Assembly: GCA_963540815.1 (NCBI GenBank)
Contig: CAUTQY010000004.1
Coordinates: forward strand, 72,578-136,577
From: Scybalousia_A sp963540815
GTDB lineage: Bacteria > Bacteroidota > Bacteroidia > Bacteroidales > P3
Reading direction: 5' to 3'
Length of the DNA: 64,000 bases
In this document: positions 43,593-53,364 of the stretch, piece after piece
Position numbering within the stretch: position 1 is the stretch's first letter
Layout of the letters: every line of letters begins with the position of its first letter
The notes under the pieces: model-generated
What the model was told of the DNA's origin: nothing
What the model saw: the letters and a program-made list of their open reading frames with translations, nothing else
Databases searched by the model: none
Made by a program: the position numbers and the translations under genes

Positions 43593-45462
43593 CACACGTA
43601 CATATATTAACTTGTTTGCGGTAATCTGCTTATTATTTTATAGCACTCCAACTTTATCTCAAAGTGTTTATCTTCCCTTTCTGGACGACTTTTCTTCCTA
43701 TACGGGAGAACCTCGCAAAGATTTATGGCAAGCAGAGAATTGTTTTGTCAATCATAACTATCAATATTTACCCCCCACGGTAGGGGTAGCGACCTTGGAT
43801 GTGATAGACAAAAAGGGAAATTTGTACCCTTCTGCAAATAGTTTTGGCTTTATAGGGGATACTCTTTGTTCTAATTTTATACGTTTGGATTCCACAAGAA
43901 CACAAACCGAATTACAAGTAAAAGATTCCATTTATATGTCATTTTTTGTCCAACCAGGAGGTGGTGTCGGCAATATGTGGGAAAGAATAGGAGCACAACC
44001 CTCCGTTAAGGATTCTTTGGTATTGCAATTTTTTTCCGCAACGGAAAATACATGGACAACCGTCTGGACTATGCGGGGGCAGAGTGTAGACTCTTTATAT
44101 GCTTATGATAGTAATTATTTCAGATATGTCGTTATCCCTATAAACGAAGAAAAATATTTTAACGCCTATTTTCAATTTCGTTTTCTCAATTGCGCCTCTT
44201 TGGATGCCAACCCGGATGCAGACTATGTTACCAACTGTGACCAATGGAATATAGATTACGTTTATATAGATTATAACAGAAGTTCTTCGGACAGTAGTTT
44301 TAGAGATATTGCATTTGTTAATCCTGCACAATCCTTACTCAAAGAATACACTTGTGTGCCTTATAATCAGTATAGACCTTTTATGATGAAAGACAGTTTG
44401 AATATCAAAATAGCAAACCTCTACTCTACCCCACTTTCTTCCACTTACAAATATTATATATACGATGAGGACAAAAATCTTATACATTCTTATGACGGAG
44501 GATTTGAAAACATTCCTTCTTTATTGTTTTCACACGAGTTTCAAACCTCCGAAAATCATACAAAGCCACCTGTACAATACGCTTTTAACCTAATGAACAA
44601 TGAAACGGAATACGAAATTATACACATTGCTACCGAAGGCGTGGGACAAGATAATTTACAGGATAATGATACCATAAAATTCAAACAAGTGTTTTCAAAT
44701 TATTTTGCTTATGATGACGGTACCAGTGAAGGAGGTTTTGGTATCAATCCTTTGAAGGGTAGCAACCTTGCCCTAGGTTTTTCTCTACAAGAAAAAGACA
44801 CACTTAACGCCATAGATATATATTTCAATAAAACTAACAATAGGGACACTTCAGATAAAAAATATTTTTTTCTTTGCGTTTGGGATGCCACAACAGGAGA
44901 TACTCCTTTGCCAAACAACATTATTTATAAATCGGAAAGACTTCTGCCTCATAGTGATTCTTTGAATAAATTCACTCGCTATTATCTCAATGAACCTTTG
45001 ATTTTATCGGAGGGTGATTTCTTCGTTTCTTTGGAAATAAAGAATAAAGGAGATTATATAAACATAGGTTTTGACCGCAACAACAATGCCTCCTCACACA
45101 CCTATTCCAAAATATCTTCCGGGGCAGATTGGCAACAAGCGTTTGTTTTTGGAGCCTTAATGATTAGACCTTACTTTGGCTATAAAACCGTAGGATTGGA
45201 TAACATTGCCACTGAACAAAGAATAACCGCGTACCCCAACCCTACAAAAGATATTATTAATGTTAATTTAGACCGGAGTATATTAAAAGAAGCTTATATC
45301 ACCTCCACATTAGGAATACGTGAAAAAATTCAATTCAACAATACAAGTCAGGGAAATTATACCATTGATATTAGTAGTAAAGAGGTAGGCGTTTATATTC
45401 TGACACTCGTAGACGATAAAAAACAAGTATATTCCATACAAATAATAAAAACAAATAAATAG
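43582..45462 (+). CDS. T9SS cargo protein with type A sorting domain
   Basis: A 626-residue secreted protein with a signal peptide (about 1-25, TLSQ) and a type A T9SS sorting domain at about 545-626 (ITAYPNPTKDIINVN opening, GVYILTLVDDKKQ near the end). The N-terminal part (LPFLDDFSSYTGEPRKDLW) looks like a jelly-roll/adhesion-type module, and a second beta-rich region follows (FAYDDGTSEGGFGIN near 375). No catalytic motif is recognised. The start overlaps the PASTA gene by 11 bases, and a small barrel-like gene follows 24 bases later, so the three are probably one operon. Confidence 0.87.
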   Translation: MKINTRTYINLFAVICLLFYSTPTLSQSVYLPFLDDFSSYTGEPRKDLWQAENCFVNHNYQYLPPTVGVATLDVIDKKGNLYPSANSFGFIGDTLCSNFIRLDSTRTQTELQVKDSIYMSFFVQPGGGVGNMWERIGAQPSVKDSLVLQFFSATENTWTTVWTMRGQSVDSLYAYDSNYFRYVVIPINEEKYFNAYFQFRFLNCASLDANPDADYVTNCDQWNIDYVYIDYNRSSSDSSFRDIAFVNPAQSLLKEYTCVPYNQYRPFMMKDSLNIKIANLYSTPLSSTYKYYIYDEDKNLIHSYDGGFENIPSLLFSHEFQTSENHTKPPVQYAFNLMNNETEYEIIHIATEGVGQDNLQDNDTIKFKQVFSNYFAYDDGTSEGGFGINPLKGSNLALGFSLQEKDTLNAIDIYFNKTNNRDTSDKKYFFLCVWDATTGDTPLPNNIIYKSERLLPHSDSLNKFTRYYLNEPLILSEGDFFVSLEIKNKGDYINIGFDRNNNASSHTYSKISSGADWQQAFVFGALMIRPYFGYKTVGLDNIATEQRITAYPNPTKDIINVNLDRSILKEAYITSTLGIREKIQFNNTSQGNYTIDISSKEVGVYILTLVDDKKQVYSIQIIKTNK

Positions 45463-45486
45463 CAGTTAATATAATTAAACAATAGT

Positions 45487-46101
45487 ATGAAAAGAATTCC
45501 GATTTTTTGTGTTCTAATTGTTTTATTTACGGGGGTTCATGCCGACAGACCGCGTATTTACTTAGGAAACACGCAAACATCTTTTTGGCAAATAGATTTG
45601 TATACGGGTTGTAATATTGCGTCTGTTTTAAACTCGGACAGAACCGTCTATATTATGGAAGGATTACAAGTACAATGGAAAAAGGAGCTTGTTTTAAATA
45701 TTCTTTCTTTTAATGTAGGTGTGGATTTGGCAGGTAACAGAATATTAGGCTCCCTTATTGAAAAAGATAAAAAAGATTTGGATTTTAATTATTTTTCCGT
45801 GGGAATACCCTTTTCATTTGAGGTTTCAAAATTGCACAATCATAGTTCTTTCTATTTTAACTTGGGAATGAATACCTTATTTTATTCCTGCCAAAACGCA
45901 AAAAACCATTATGAAAACAAAGGAAATCCCAACTACTTTTTATTTGCTCCAAAAATGGAAGCAGGACTATATCTTACCACAAAGTTCGGAAAACTAAAAT
46001 TAGGCGGTTTTGCTCAGAGATATATGTCCTCCGACACTAATTTTATTTTTACCGCTACCGGCAGGACTTTTGTCGGTTTGAACGCAGGTTTTGCTCTGTA
46101 A
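45487..46101 (+). CDS. Small putative outer-membrane protein
   Basis: A 204-residue protein with a signal peptide (about 1-19, VHA-D). The mature part is rich in alternating aromatic and hydrophobic strands (for example FNYFSVGIPFSFEVS near 97 and AGLYLTTKFGKLKLGGFAQRY near 159) and ends in FVGLNAGFAL, which fits a small eight-stranded barrel. I recognise no named family. It is the last gene of the PASTA/T9SS-cargo unit and ends 1 base from the convergent MATE gene, with no room for a separate terminator. Confidence 0.65.
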   Translation: MKRIPIFCVLIVLFTGVHADRPRIYLGNTQTSFWQIDLYTGCNIASVLNSDRTVYIMEGLQVQWKKELVLNILSFNVGVDLAGNRILGSLIEKDKKDLDFNYFSVGIPFSFEVSKLHNHSSFYFNLGMNTLFYSCQNAKNHYENKGNPNYFLFAPKMEAGLYLTTKFGKLKLGGFAQRYMSSDTNFIFTATGRTFVGLNAGFAL

Positions 46102-46102
46102 A

Positions 46103-47440
46103 TTACACGGAATCCAATACCCTGGAGGTTTTTATTTTGAAATATCTGAAACAAAAAACATATATAACAATAGCCAACAACCAGGCGACCGGAGCACCCA
46201 ACCATATACCGAGTGTTCCGTACTTTACGGACAAAAACCAAGATAAAGGGAATCTTACCAAAAGTAACGTAATAAAACTAATTATCAGTGTAGTAAAAGC
46301 ATAACCCACTCCTCTAAAATAAGAGGTAAACATCATCATAACACCAAACAAAACCCAAAACAAACCGTCTGTCAACAGATACTCCCCTCCTATTAGTACA
46401 ACCTCCGTTTTTAAGGTAAAGAGTCGTATAAGTTCTTCGCTACACAAACAAAAAATTATCAAAATAAACAAAGACACCATTGCCATTATTTTCATGGAAG
46501 CAAATAAACCTTGTTTTGCTCTTCCGATTTTTTTTGCACCAATATTCGTACCTACAAAAGAAGTAAGAGATTGGCCTATATTCAAAACAAGTATGAGAGC
46601 AAAACTTTCCACTCTTACGGCAGAGGTATATCCGGCCACGGCATTGGTACCAAAAGAAGTTACAAGATAAAGTATAAGTATTTGATTTAAGGATACTATA
46701 CTTTGTTGAAAACCGGTAGGCACGCCGATGTTTATTATTTGTTTTAAATGTATTTTATTAAAATACAGGTGTTTTAAGGAAGGTAAATGAACAAATTCAT
46801 GTTTTATTCTCAGAAAAATAAAAATACTGACAAACGCCAAAAATTGAGCAATAAAAGATGCCCAAGCCGATGCTTCTATACCCAAATGCATAGGACCAAG
46901 AAAAATATACGATAAGAAAATATTCAGAATATTTGCCGGAATAAGAAAATACAGCTGAGTGGTAGCATCTCCCAATCCCCTCAATATACTAACCGCACTG
47001 TGAAAAATAACCGAAAAAAACATTCCTATCATGTATATTCTAAAATAGGTTACGGCTAAGGGAAAAACGGATTCTGTGAGATATAGCAGAGAAAATATTT
47101 CCTTTGCAAAAACAATTCCCAAAACACAAATAACAAAACCCAAAACTATAAAAAATATATAGAAAGTACTTATTACCTTGTGTATAGTTGTATAATCTTT
47201 TGCACCGTAGTAATGTGAGACAACCACACTTCCTCCGGAACCTATACCGAGTATAATGCTTGTGATAAAAAAAGTCATAGGATAAACACTTCCCACCGCT
47301 GCAAGTTCGTCTACTCCAAGGTAATTACCAACAAAAATACTGTTCGACAAAGAATATAATTGTTGAAAAAGATTACCCAACACTATAGGTATTGAGAATA
47401 CAAAAATACTCTTAGATATACTTCCCCTTGTAAAATCCAT
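46103..47440 (-). CDS. MATE-family efflux transporter
   Basis: A 445-residue inner-membrane protein with about 12 hydrophobic spans in two similar halves, the plan of multidrug and toxic compound extrusion transporters. Family-like segments are IPIVLGNLFQQLYSLSNSIFVGNYLG at the start of the first half and GVPTGFQQSIVSLNQILI at the start of the second. Transport is Na+ or H+ coupled in the family; the substrate cannot be told. It is a single gene, convergent with the barrel gene and divergent from the glycogen enzyme gene. A TATTTTTG box on the minus strand (47458-47465) is a candidate promoter. Confidence 0.9.
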   Translation of the reverse strand: MDFTRGSISKSIFVFSIPIVLGNLFQQLYSLSNSIFVGNYLGVDELAAVGSVYPMTFFITSIILGIGSGGSVVVSHYYGAKDYTTIHKVISTFYIFFIVLGFVICVLGIVFAKEIFSLLYLTESVFPLAVTYFRIYMIGMFFSVIFHSAVSILRGLGDATTQLYFLIPANILNIFLSYIFLGPMHLGIEASAWASFIAQFLAFVSIFIFLRIKHEFVHLPSLKHLYFNKIHLKQIINIGVPTGFQQSIVSLNQILILYLVTSFGTNAVAGYTSAVRVESFALILVLNIGQSLTSFVGTNIGAKKIGRAKQGLFASMKIMAMVSLFILIIFCLCSEELIRLFTLKTEVVLIGGEYLLTDGLFWVLFGVMMMFTSYFRGVGYAFTTLIISFITLLLVRFPLSWFLSVKYGTLGIWLGAPVAWLLAIVIYVFCFRYFKIKTSRVLDSV

Positions 47441-47532
47441 AGATGAAAATATGTTTGCAAAAATACAATTTTATTTCAACCCATGAAAACAAAATATGAT
47501 ATAACATATAAGTGGCTTTAAGCATAATTTTT

Positions 47533-47540
47533 TAAATTTG
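47533..47540 (+). promoter_or_regulatory. -7 promoter box of the glycogen enzyme gene
   Basis: TAAATTTG matches TAnnTTTG and lies 20 bases before the ATG at 47561, predicting a very short leader. The -33 element is not clear. Confidence 0.5.
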
Positions 47541-47560
47541 CAAATCAAAAAATAATATCT

Positions 47561-50500
47561 ATGGGTACTTATAATTATTTATTTGAAATCGGTTGGGAGG
47601 TGTGCAATAAAGTCGGCGGCATATATACGGTAATTTCTACGAAAGTTCCAACCATAAACAAAAAAATAGGAGACAATCATATATTACTTGGACCGGATTT
47701 GGGACAAGCAACAAAAAAAGATTCAGAGTTTGAGGAGGATAATAAACTGTTTCTATCTTGGAAAATCTACGCAAAACAAAATGGGATAGATTTCAAAATA
47801 GGTAGATGGAAAATCAAAACCTCGCCCATAGTTATTCTTGTTCCTTACACACAATATTTTTCAAACAAGGATGAAATTTTTGCCAATTATTGGGAAAATT
47901 ATCAAGTAGACTCTTTAACGGGTGGCTGGGATTATATAGAACCATTTCTTTTCGGTTACGCCAGTGCTAGGATTATAGAATCTTTTTATAATTTTTACCT
48001 GTGTTCAACAGACAAAATAATAGCACAATTTCATGAATGGATGACAGGAAGCGGGTTGCTTTATCTAAAAAAGAATGTGCCGCAAATAGCCACAGCTTTC
48101 ACTACACATGCCACGGTATTAGGTAGATGTATTGCCGGGAATAATTTACCCTTGTATGGGGAAATGCAACATTTTGAAGCAGATAGAGTCGCAAATGATT
48201 TAAATGTCAGAGCAAAATTTTCTTTGGAAAAAATGTCTGCGATCAATAGTGATGTATTTACGACGGTAAGTAATATTACAAAACGAGAGTGTGAGCAATT
48301 TTTTAACAAAGGTGTGGATACAATTACTCCCAACGGTTTTGAAGGTAGTTTTGTACCACAAAAAGACGAGTATGAAAAACTGAAGCAACAAGCACGAAAA
48401 AAGATTTCGGATTTTATAGAACAGTCAGCCGGATATAAACTTAAAGAAGATGCTTTTTTTATTCTGAATAGCGGAAGATACGAATTCAAAAATAAAGGAA
48501 TAGATATTTTCATAGAGACACTAAAAATAATAAATCAACAAAAAAACACAAACAGAAAAATTGTTGCCATTATTGCAGTGCCGGCAGAACATTACGAGCC
48601 GATAGGAAACAAATATCTTACGCATAAGTTGGGCCGTATGGATAACGACCCTATATTTTCTGCAATAAAAAATAGCGGAATAAACAACACGGAAAAAGAA
48701 AATGTACACATAATTTTTATTCCTTCCTACCTTGACGGCAAGGATGGACAAATAAATATGAATTACCTTGAGTTTCTGACGGCATTTGACCTAACCGTAT
48801 TTCCGTCTTATTACGAACCCTGGGGTTACACTCCTATGGAAAGTATGGCTTTTGGCATCCCGAGCATTACTACAACTCTGGCAGGTTTTGGTCTTTGGGT
48901 AAAGGAGAACATACCCGACAACAAGGCTCTGAAAGTCGTTTATAGAACTGATAATAACCAAACGGATACCATTAAGGAAATATCTCAGAGTATTATCTCT
49001 TTGTTGAACAAACCCATATCGGAAATAAATACTTTAAAAGAAAATGCAAGGTATATTTTTACTCAACTGCAATGGCAAAATCTTTATTCCTACTACGAAA
49101 AGGCTTATAATGAAGCTTTACAAAAAAGCTCCGAAAGAATAAATCTGTATGTTCACAAACAACCGTTTTTTTATACGGTTAATATTCAATCAAATTGGGG
49201 TGATAAGCCTTTATGGAAAAAAATACTAGTCAAAACTTATTTGCCCGACAGATTAAAAGCACTGAAAAACCTAAGTCAAAATCTTTGGTGGACGTGGAAT
49301 TACGATGCTTTTGAATTATTTGAATCCATCGATAGAAAGAAATTTTCGGATTTTGAACGCTCACCCATACATCTTTTGGAATCTCTTACCAAAGAGGATT
49401 TTACTCGATTGACGGAGGACAATGTTTTTTTGCAAAAATTAGATAGAGTGGAAGCGAATTTCAATAAATATTTGAATGATAGAAAAGAAAAAACAAACCC
49501 GTTAATTGCTTACTTTTCTATGGAGTTCGGTATTCATGATACTTTGAAAATCTTTTCCGGCGGGTTGGGTATGTTGGCGGGAGATTATCTGAAACAAGCC
49601 TCGGATTCCAACAAAAATATAGTGGGGATAGGATTGTTGTATAGATACGGCTATTTTTTGCAACAAATAAACAGACAAGGCGAACAACAGAGTGAGCTTA
49701 AAGCTCAAAAATTTTCTCACCTTCCTTTGTTGATAGTAAGAGATGATTTTGGTAATTTGAAAAAGATTTCCGTCAATCTCCCTTCGGGGAGGGTTTGGGC
49801 AAAAATTTGGCTATGCAATGTAGGAGTAACTCCTATTTATCTTTTGGATACGGATATAGAGGAAAACACGGAAGAGAATCGTACGATAACTCGTCAGTTG
49901 TATGGCGGGGATAACGAAATGAGATTGAAACAAGAAATTTTGTTAGGTATCGGCGGTATACGTATGCTTAAAGAATTAAATCTATCTCCCAAACTATACC
50001 ATAGTAATGAAGGACATTCGGCATTTTCTTCTTTGGAAAGACTTAATAATTATATAAACGAAGAAAAATTACCCTACATTCAGGCCTTGGAGTTGGTTAG
50101 AAGCTCCACTCTTTTTACCACCCATACTCCCGTAGCTGCAGGACACGATGTATTTTCGGAAGATTTGATGCGCGCTTATTTTTCTCATTATGCGAAAAAT
50201 TTAACACTTGATTGGGATTCTTTTATGCTTTTGGGAAGGAAATCCAACGAAAATCGTAACGATAAATTTTCTGTGAGTGTATTGGCAATAAATTGTTCGG
50301 CTAATGTTAACGGAGTTAGTAGAATACACGGAAGGGTTAGCAGAGAAATGTTTCGGTATTTGTATGACGGATATTTTACTGAGGAGATAAATATAGGTTA
50401 TGTTACCAACGGAGTACATCTACCCACATGGGTTGCAAAAGAGTGGGAGGATATTTATTTAAAGTATTTCGGAAAAGAATTTCTTAACAATGAGAGCAAT

Positions 50501-51727
50501 CCCAACTATTGGGAAAAAATATATGAGGCAAGTGATAACGAGATATGGCAAACTCATCAAATTCTAAAACGCAAATTAATAGATTTCATAAAACAAAGAC
50601 TTCAAACGGAAATGCAGAGACGAGGAGAAAATCCGAGTTTGTGTGTAAAAACAATTGACGGTTTGGATGAAAACAAATTACTTGTTGGTTTTGCTCGTCG
50701 TTTTGCTACCTATAAAAGATCTGGACTTTTGTTTACGGATTTGGAGCGTTTGCAAAAAATAGTTGACAAGGGGGTATGCTTTGTTTTTGCCGGCAAGGCT
50801 CACCCGAACGACAAGGCAGGACAAGAACTTATAAAAAACATCATAAATATTTCCCGTATGCCACAGTTTGTAGGCAAAGTAATATTTATGGAAAATTATG
50901 ATATGTATGTTGCCAAACATTTGGTAAGAGGAGCGGATGTTTGGTTGAATACTCCTACGCGGCCTTTGGAAGCCTCCGGTACAAGCGGAGAAAAGGCTAT
51001 AATGAACGGGGTCGTCAATTTTTCCGTATTGGACGGTTGGTGGGCGGAAGGTTATACACAAGGAGCCGGTTGGGCACTAAGCGAAAAACAAACATACACT
51101 GACCAAAATTCTCAAAATATTTTGGATTCCGAGTTTATCTATTCTACTTTTGAAAACGAAATAATTCCTACCTATTATACAAAGACAAATAATATTCCTC
51201 TTGCTTGGGTTTCTCACATAAAAAACACAATAGCCAAAATTTCTCCTCATTTTACAATGAAACGGCAATTAGAGGATTATTTCAACAAATATTACAACAA
51301 AATGTTCCTTCGTTTTGATTTGATGCAAGCAAATAACAACAGTAAGGCTTTAACCTACGCTTTGTGGAAAAAAACGATAAAAGAAAAATGGAATAATATG
51401 GAATTGTTAAAGTTGGATTTACCGGATACGGATGCCGAAAGTTTTTCTTTTGAACAAACATTCAAAGTTAAAATAACTCTATACACCGGAGAAATTAATC
51501 CCCAAAACGTTGGAGTGGAAATGATAATTGCAGACAAGGAAAATGGTAATATAACAGCAAAAAAAATAGTGGAGTTGCAACTTTTGGAAAACAATAATCA
51601 CAAAGGAGTGTACGGTTTGGAATACGGTAATTTTTCCTCAGGTGTGCATAATTATGCTTTTCGTATCTTTCCCAAACACGATTTAATGCCGTTCAGAACA
51701 GATGTAAACCTTCTAAAATGGATATAG
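47561..51727 (+). CDS. Glycogen synthase / alpha-glucan phosphorylase fusion
   Basis: A 1388-residue cytosolic protein joining two glycogen enzymes. Residues about 1-540 are a GT3 (eukaryote-like) glycogen synthase: EIGWEVCNKVGGIYTVI at the N-terminus, the AQFHEWMTGSGLLYL segment and the FPSYYEPWGYTPMESMAFG sugar-nucleotide site. Residues about 555-660 match DUF3417 (LSQNLWWTWNYDAFELF). Residues about 660-1290 are GT35 alpha-glucan phosphorylase, with the PLP-site motif EASGTSGEKAIMNG and the expected PLP lysine at Lys1145. The enzyme would both build and degrade alpha-1,4-glucan. Such fusions are known in Bacteroidetes. The frame is intact. Confidence 0.9.
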   Translation: MGTYNYLFEIGWEVCNKVGGIYTVISTKVPTINKKIGDNHILLGPDLGQATKKDSEFEEDNKLFLSWKIYAKQNGIDFKIGRWKIKTSPIVILVPYTQYFSNKDEIFANYWENYQVDSLTGGWDYIEPFLFGYASARIIESFYNFYLCSTDKIIAQFHEWMTGSGLLYLKKNVPQIATAFTTHATVLGRCIAGNNLPLYGEMQHFEADRVANDLNVRAKFSLEKMSAINSDVFTTVSNITKRECEQFFNKGVDTITPNGFEGSFVPQKDEYEKLKQQARKKISDFIEQSAGYKLKEDAFFILNSGRYEFKNKGIDIFIETLKIINQQKNTNRKIVAIIAVPAEHYEPIGNKYLTHKLGRMDNDPIFSAIKNSGINNTEKENVHIIFIPSYLDGKDGQINMNYLEFLTAFDLTVFPSYYEPWGYTPMESMAFGIPSITTTLAGFGLWVKENIPDNKALKVVYRTDNNQTDTIKEISQSIISLLNKPISEINTLKENARYIFTQLQWQNLYSYYEKAYNEALQKSSERINLYVHKQPFFYTVNIQSNWGDKPLWKKILVKTYLPDRLKALKNLSQNLWWTWNYDAFELFESIDRKKFSDFERSPIHLLESLTKEDFTRLTEDNVFLQKLDRVEANFNKYLNDRKEKTNPLIAYFSMEFGIHDTLKIFSGGLGMLAGDYLKQASDSNKNIVGIGLLYRYGYFLQQINRQGEQQSELKAQKFSHLPLLIVRDDFGNLKKISVNLPSGRVWAKIWLCNVGVTPIYLLDTDIEENTEENRTITRQLYGGDNEMRLKQEILLGIGGIRMLKELNLSPKLYHSNEGHSAFSSLERLNNYINEEKLPYIQALELVRSSTLFTTHTPVAAGHDVFSEDLMRAYFSHYAKNLTLDWDSFMLLGRKSNENRNDKFSVSVLAINCSANVNGVSRIHGRVSREMFRYLYDGYFTEEINIGYVTNGVHLPTWVAKEWEDIYLKYFGKEFLNNESNPNYWEKIYEASDNEIWQTHQILKRKLIDFIKQRLQTEMQRRGENPSLCVKTIDGLDENKLLVGFARRFATYKRSGLLFTDLERLQKIVDKGVCFVFAGKAHPNDKAGQELIKNIINISRMPQFVGKVIFMENYDMYVAKHLVRGADVWLNTPTRPLEASGTSGEKAIMNGVVNFSVLDGWWAEGYTQGAGWALSEKQTYTDQNSQNILDSEFIYSTFENEIIPTYYTKTNNIPLAWVSHIKNTIAKISPHFTMKRQLEDYFNKYYNKMFLRFDLMQANNNSKALTYALWKKTIKEKWNNMELLKLDLPDTDAESFSFEQTFKVKITLYTGEINPQNVGVEMIIADKENGNITAKKIVELQLLENNNHKGVYGLEYGNFSSGVHNYAFRIFPKHDLMPFRTDVNLLKWI

Positions 51728-51795
51728 AATGCTTTGGCTTGCAATAATTTAAATATATTTTCGTTATAGGTTTGATTTTTATTCATAAATCAATT

Positions 51796-52335
51796 ATGTT
51801 CAAAGATTGTAAATATTTGTTTTTGGATAGAGATGGCGTTATTAACGAAAGAATAATCGACGGGTATGTTTTGGATTATAAAGATTTTGTTTTTAAACAA
51901 GGCGTACTCTCTGCCTTAAAAATATTTGGCACCTTATTTTACAACATTTTTATAGTTACCAATCAGCAGTGTATAGGTAAGGGACTTATAACGGAGGAAA
52001 AATTCAAGGATATAACCGACAAAATGTTGCAAGACATACGTAAAAGCGGAGCAAAAGTGGACAAACTTTATTATTGTCCGTATCTCAAATCGGATAATTC
52101 TCCTTTACGTAAGCCCAATATAGGTATGGGACTGCAAGCCCAAAAAGACTTTCCGAATACGGATTTCAAAAAAAGCATTATGGTCGGTGATACAAATAGC
52201 GATATGATTTTCGGTAAACGTCTGGGAATGTATACCGTTTTTATAGATAATAATACGGGAGAGACCTTTCAAAAAGAACTTGTGGATAAAACATATTATT
52301 CATTGATAGAATTTGCAAAAGATATTAAAAGGTAA
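51796..52335 (+). CDS. HAD-family phosphatase, GmhB/histidinol-phosphatase-like
   Basis: A protein of 179 residues from the ATG at 51796; a longer reading would need a TTG at 51772. The HAD motif I is FLDRDGVIN with nucleophile Asp11 and Asp13, motif II is VTNQQCIGKG, and motif III/IV is MVGDTNSDMIFGKRLG. A zinc-knuckle-like YYCPYLKSDNSPLRKPN segment fits the HAD-IIIA group of D-glycero-D-manno-heptose 1,7-bisphosphate phosphatases and histidinol-phosphatases, although only one Cys of the usual set is present. The substrate is thus uncertain. It is followed by the MORN-repeat gene after 4 bases. Confidence 0.8.
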   Translation: MFKDCKYLFLDRDGVINERIIDGYVLDYKDFVFKQGVLSALKIFGTLFYNIFIVTNQQCIGKGLITEEKFKDITDKMLQDIRKSGAKVDKLYYCPYLKSDNSPLRKPNIGMGLQAQKDFPNTDFKKSIMVGDTNSDMIFGKRLGMYTVFIDNNTGETFQKELVDKTYYSLIEFAKDIKR

Positions 52336-52339
52336 GAAT

Positions 52340-53350
52340 ATGAAAAAATTAAGCATACTTGTATTTTCCATCCTATTGCTACAATTTGTAAACAGTAGTG
52401 TTTTTGCTCAAAACAAAACGGACGAACAGGGCAGAAAGCAGGGACATTGGATAAAGACTGCCAAAAACGGTAAAAAAATCTCCGAGGGCAACTACAAAGA
52501 CAATATTCCCGTAGATACGTTCTATTATTATGACAGTAAAGGTAAAATAACGATAAAAAACTACTTCTATAACGAAGGTAAAAATACTCATACGTGGCTT
52601 ATGTTTGCAAACGGCAAAGTACAAGCCGAAGGAGAATACGCAAATAAGCAAAAGCAAGGCACTTGGGTATATTACAACGAAAAAGGCAAATGTATAACCG
52701 AAGTAGACTTTAAAGATAATTTAAAACAAGGTAAAGAGAAAATATACGATGACGAAGGTAAGGAAATACTGCAGATAACAACCTATGAAAACGGGAAAAG
52801 AAACGGACAGTTTTTCAAAAGTTTACAGTCCTACGGCTACTATACCACAAATTATAAAGATGATGTTTTGGAGGGCGATTACAAAGAATACTACCCTACA
52901 AAAAAAATAAGACAAAGCGGCAAGTACGTAAATGGGAACAAAGAAGGGATTTGGACATTATATCATAACAGCGGAAAAATAGCACAAGAGTTTACTTACG
53001 AAAAAGACGAGTTAAAACAAGATGTGATAATATTTTCCACCTCAGAAGGCGACAAACGCATAAATCAAACGGATATATCTATGGTTATGTCTTTCAAAAA
53101 CAAAATGCGAGTATTTGATATGCAAGGCAATAAAATAGATACCAATAATGATTTTGAACAAATGCTACAATATTTGAACGGAAACAGATTTATGCGTATT
53201 GCCGAGAAAGATAATTTGTATATGAACGTTGTCACTCTGTTGGGTATAAACCAAGACGGAAGTGTAAAAACCGACGTTGATTTCAGTTTTAAAATAATGC
53301 CAGATGAAAACGGTAAACAAATCATACATTCTTTAACAAGGGAAGATTAA
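52340..53350 (+). CDS. Secreted MORN-repeat protein
   Basis: A 336-residue protein with a signal peptide (about 1-23, VFAQ) from the ATG at 52340, 4 bases after the phosphatase stop. Residues about 30-235 are made of roughly seven MORN_2-type repeats of about 22-25 residues (for example GHWIKTAKNGKKISEGNYKD, GTWVYYNEKGKCITEVDFKD and GIWTLYHNSGKIAQEFTYEK). The C-terminal 100 residues are a different alpha/beta region. MORN_2 repeats are common in Bacteroidetes secreted proteins; their role is not known. No lipobox is seen. Confidence 0.85.
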   Translation: MKKLSILVFSILLLQFVNSSVFAQNKTDEQGRKQGHWIKTAKNGKKISEGNYKDNIPVDTFYYYDSKGKITIKNYFYNEGKNTHTWLMFANGKVQAEGEYANKQKQGTWVYYNEKGKCITEVDFKDNLKQGKEKIYDDEGKEILQITTYENGKRNGQFFKSLQSYGYYTTNYKDDVLEGDYKEYYPTKKIRQSGKYVNGNKEGIWTLYHNSGKIAQEFTYEKDELKQDVIIFSTSEGDKRINQTDISMVMSFKNKMRVFDMQGNKIDTNNDFEQMLQYLNGNRFMRIAEKDNLYMNVVTLLGINQDGSVKTDVDFSFKIMPDENGKQIIHSLTRED

Positions 53351-53364
53351 CGGTTTTATTTTTT

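Noticed and set aside
51772..51795. Upstream TTG start for the HAD phosphatase
   Set aside because: The ATG at 51796 gives the usual short N-terminus before the DRDG motif.
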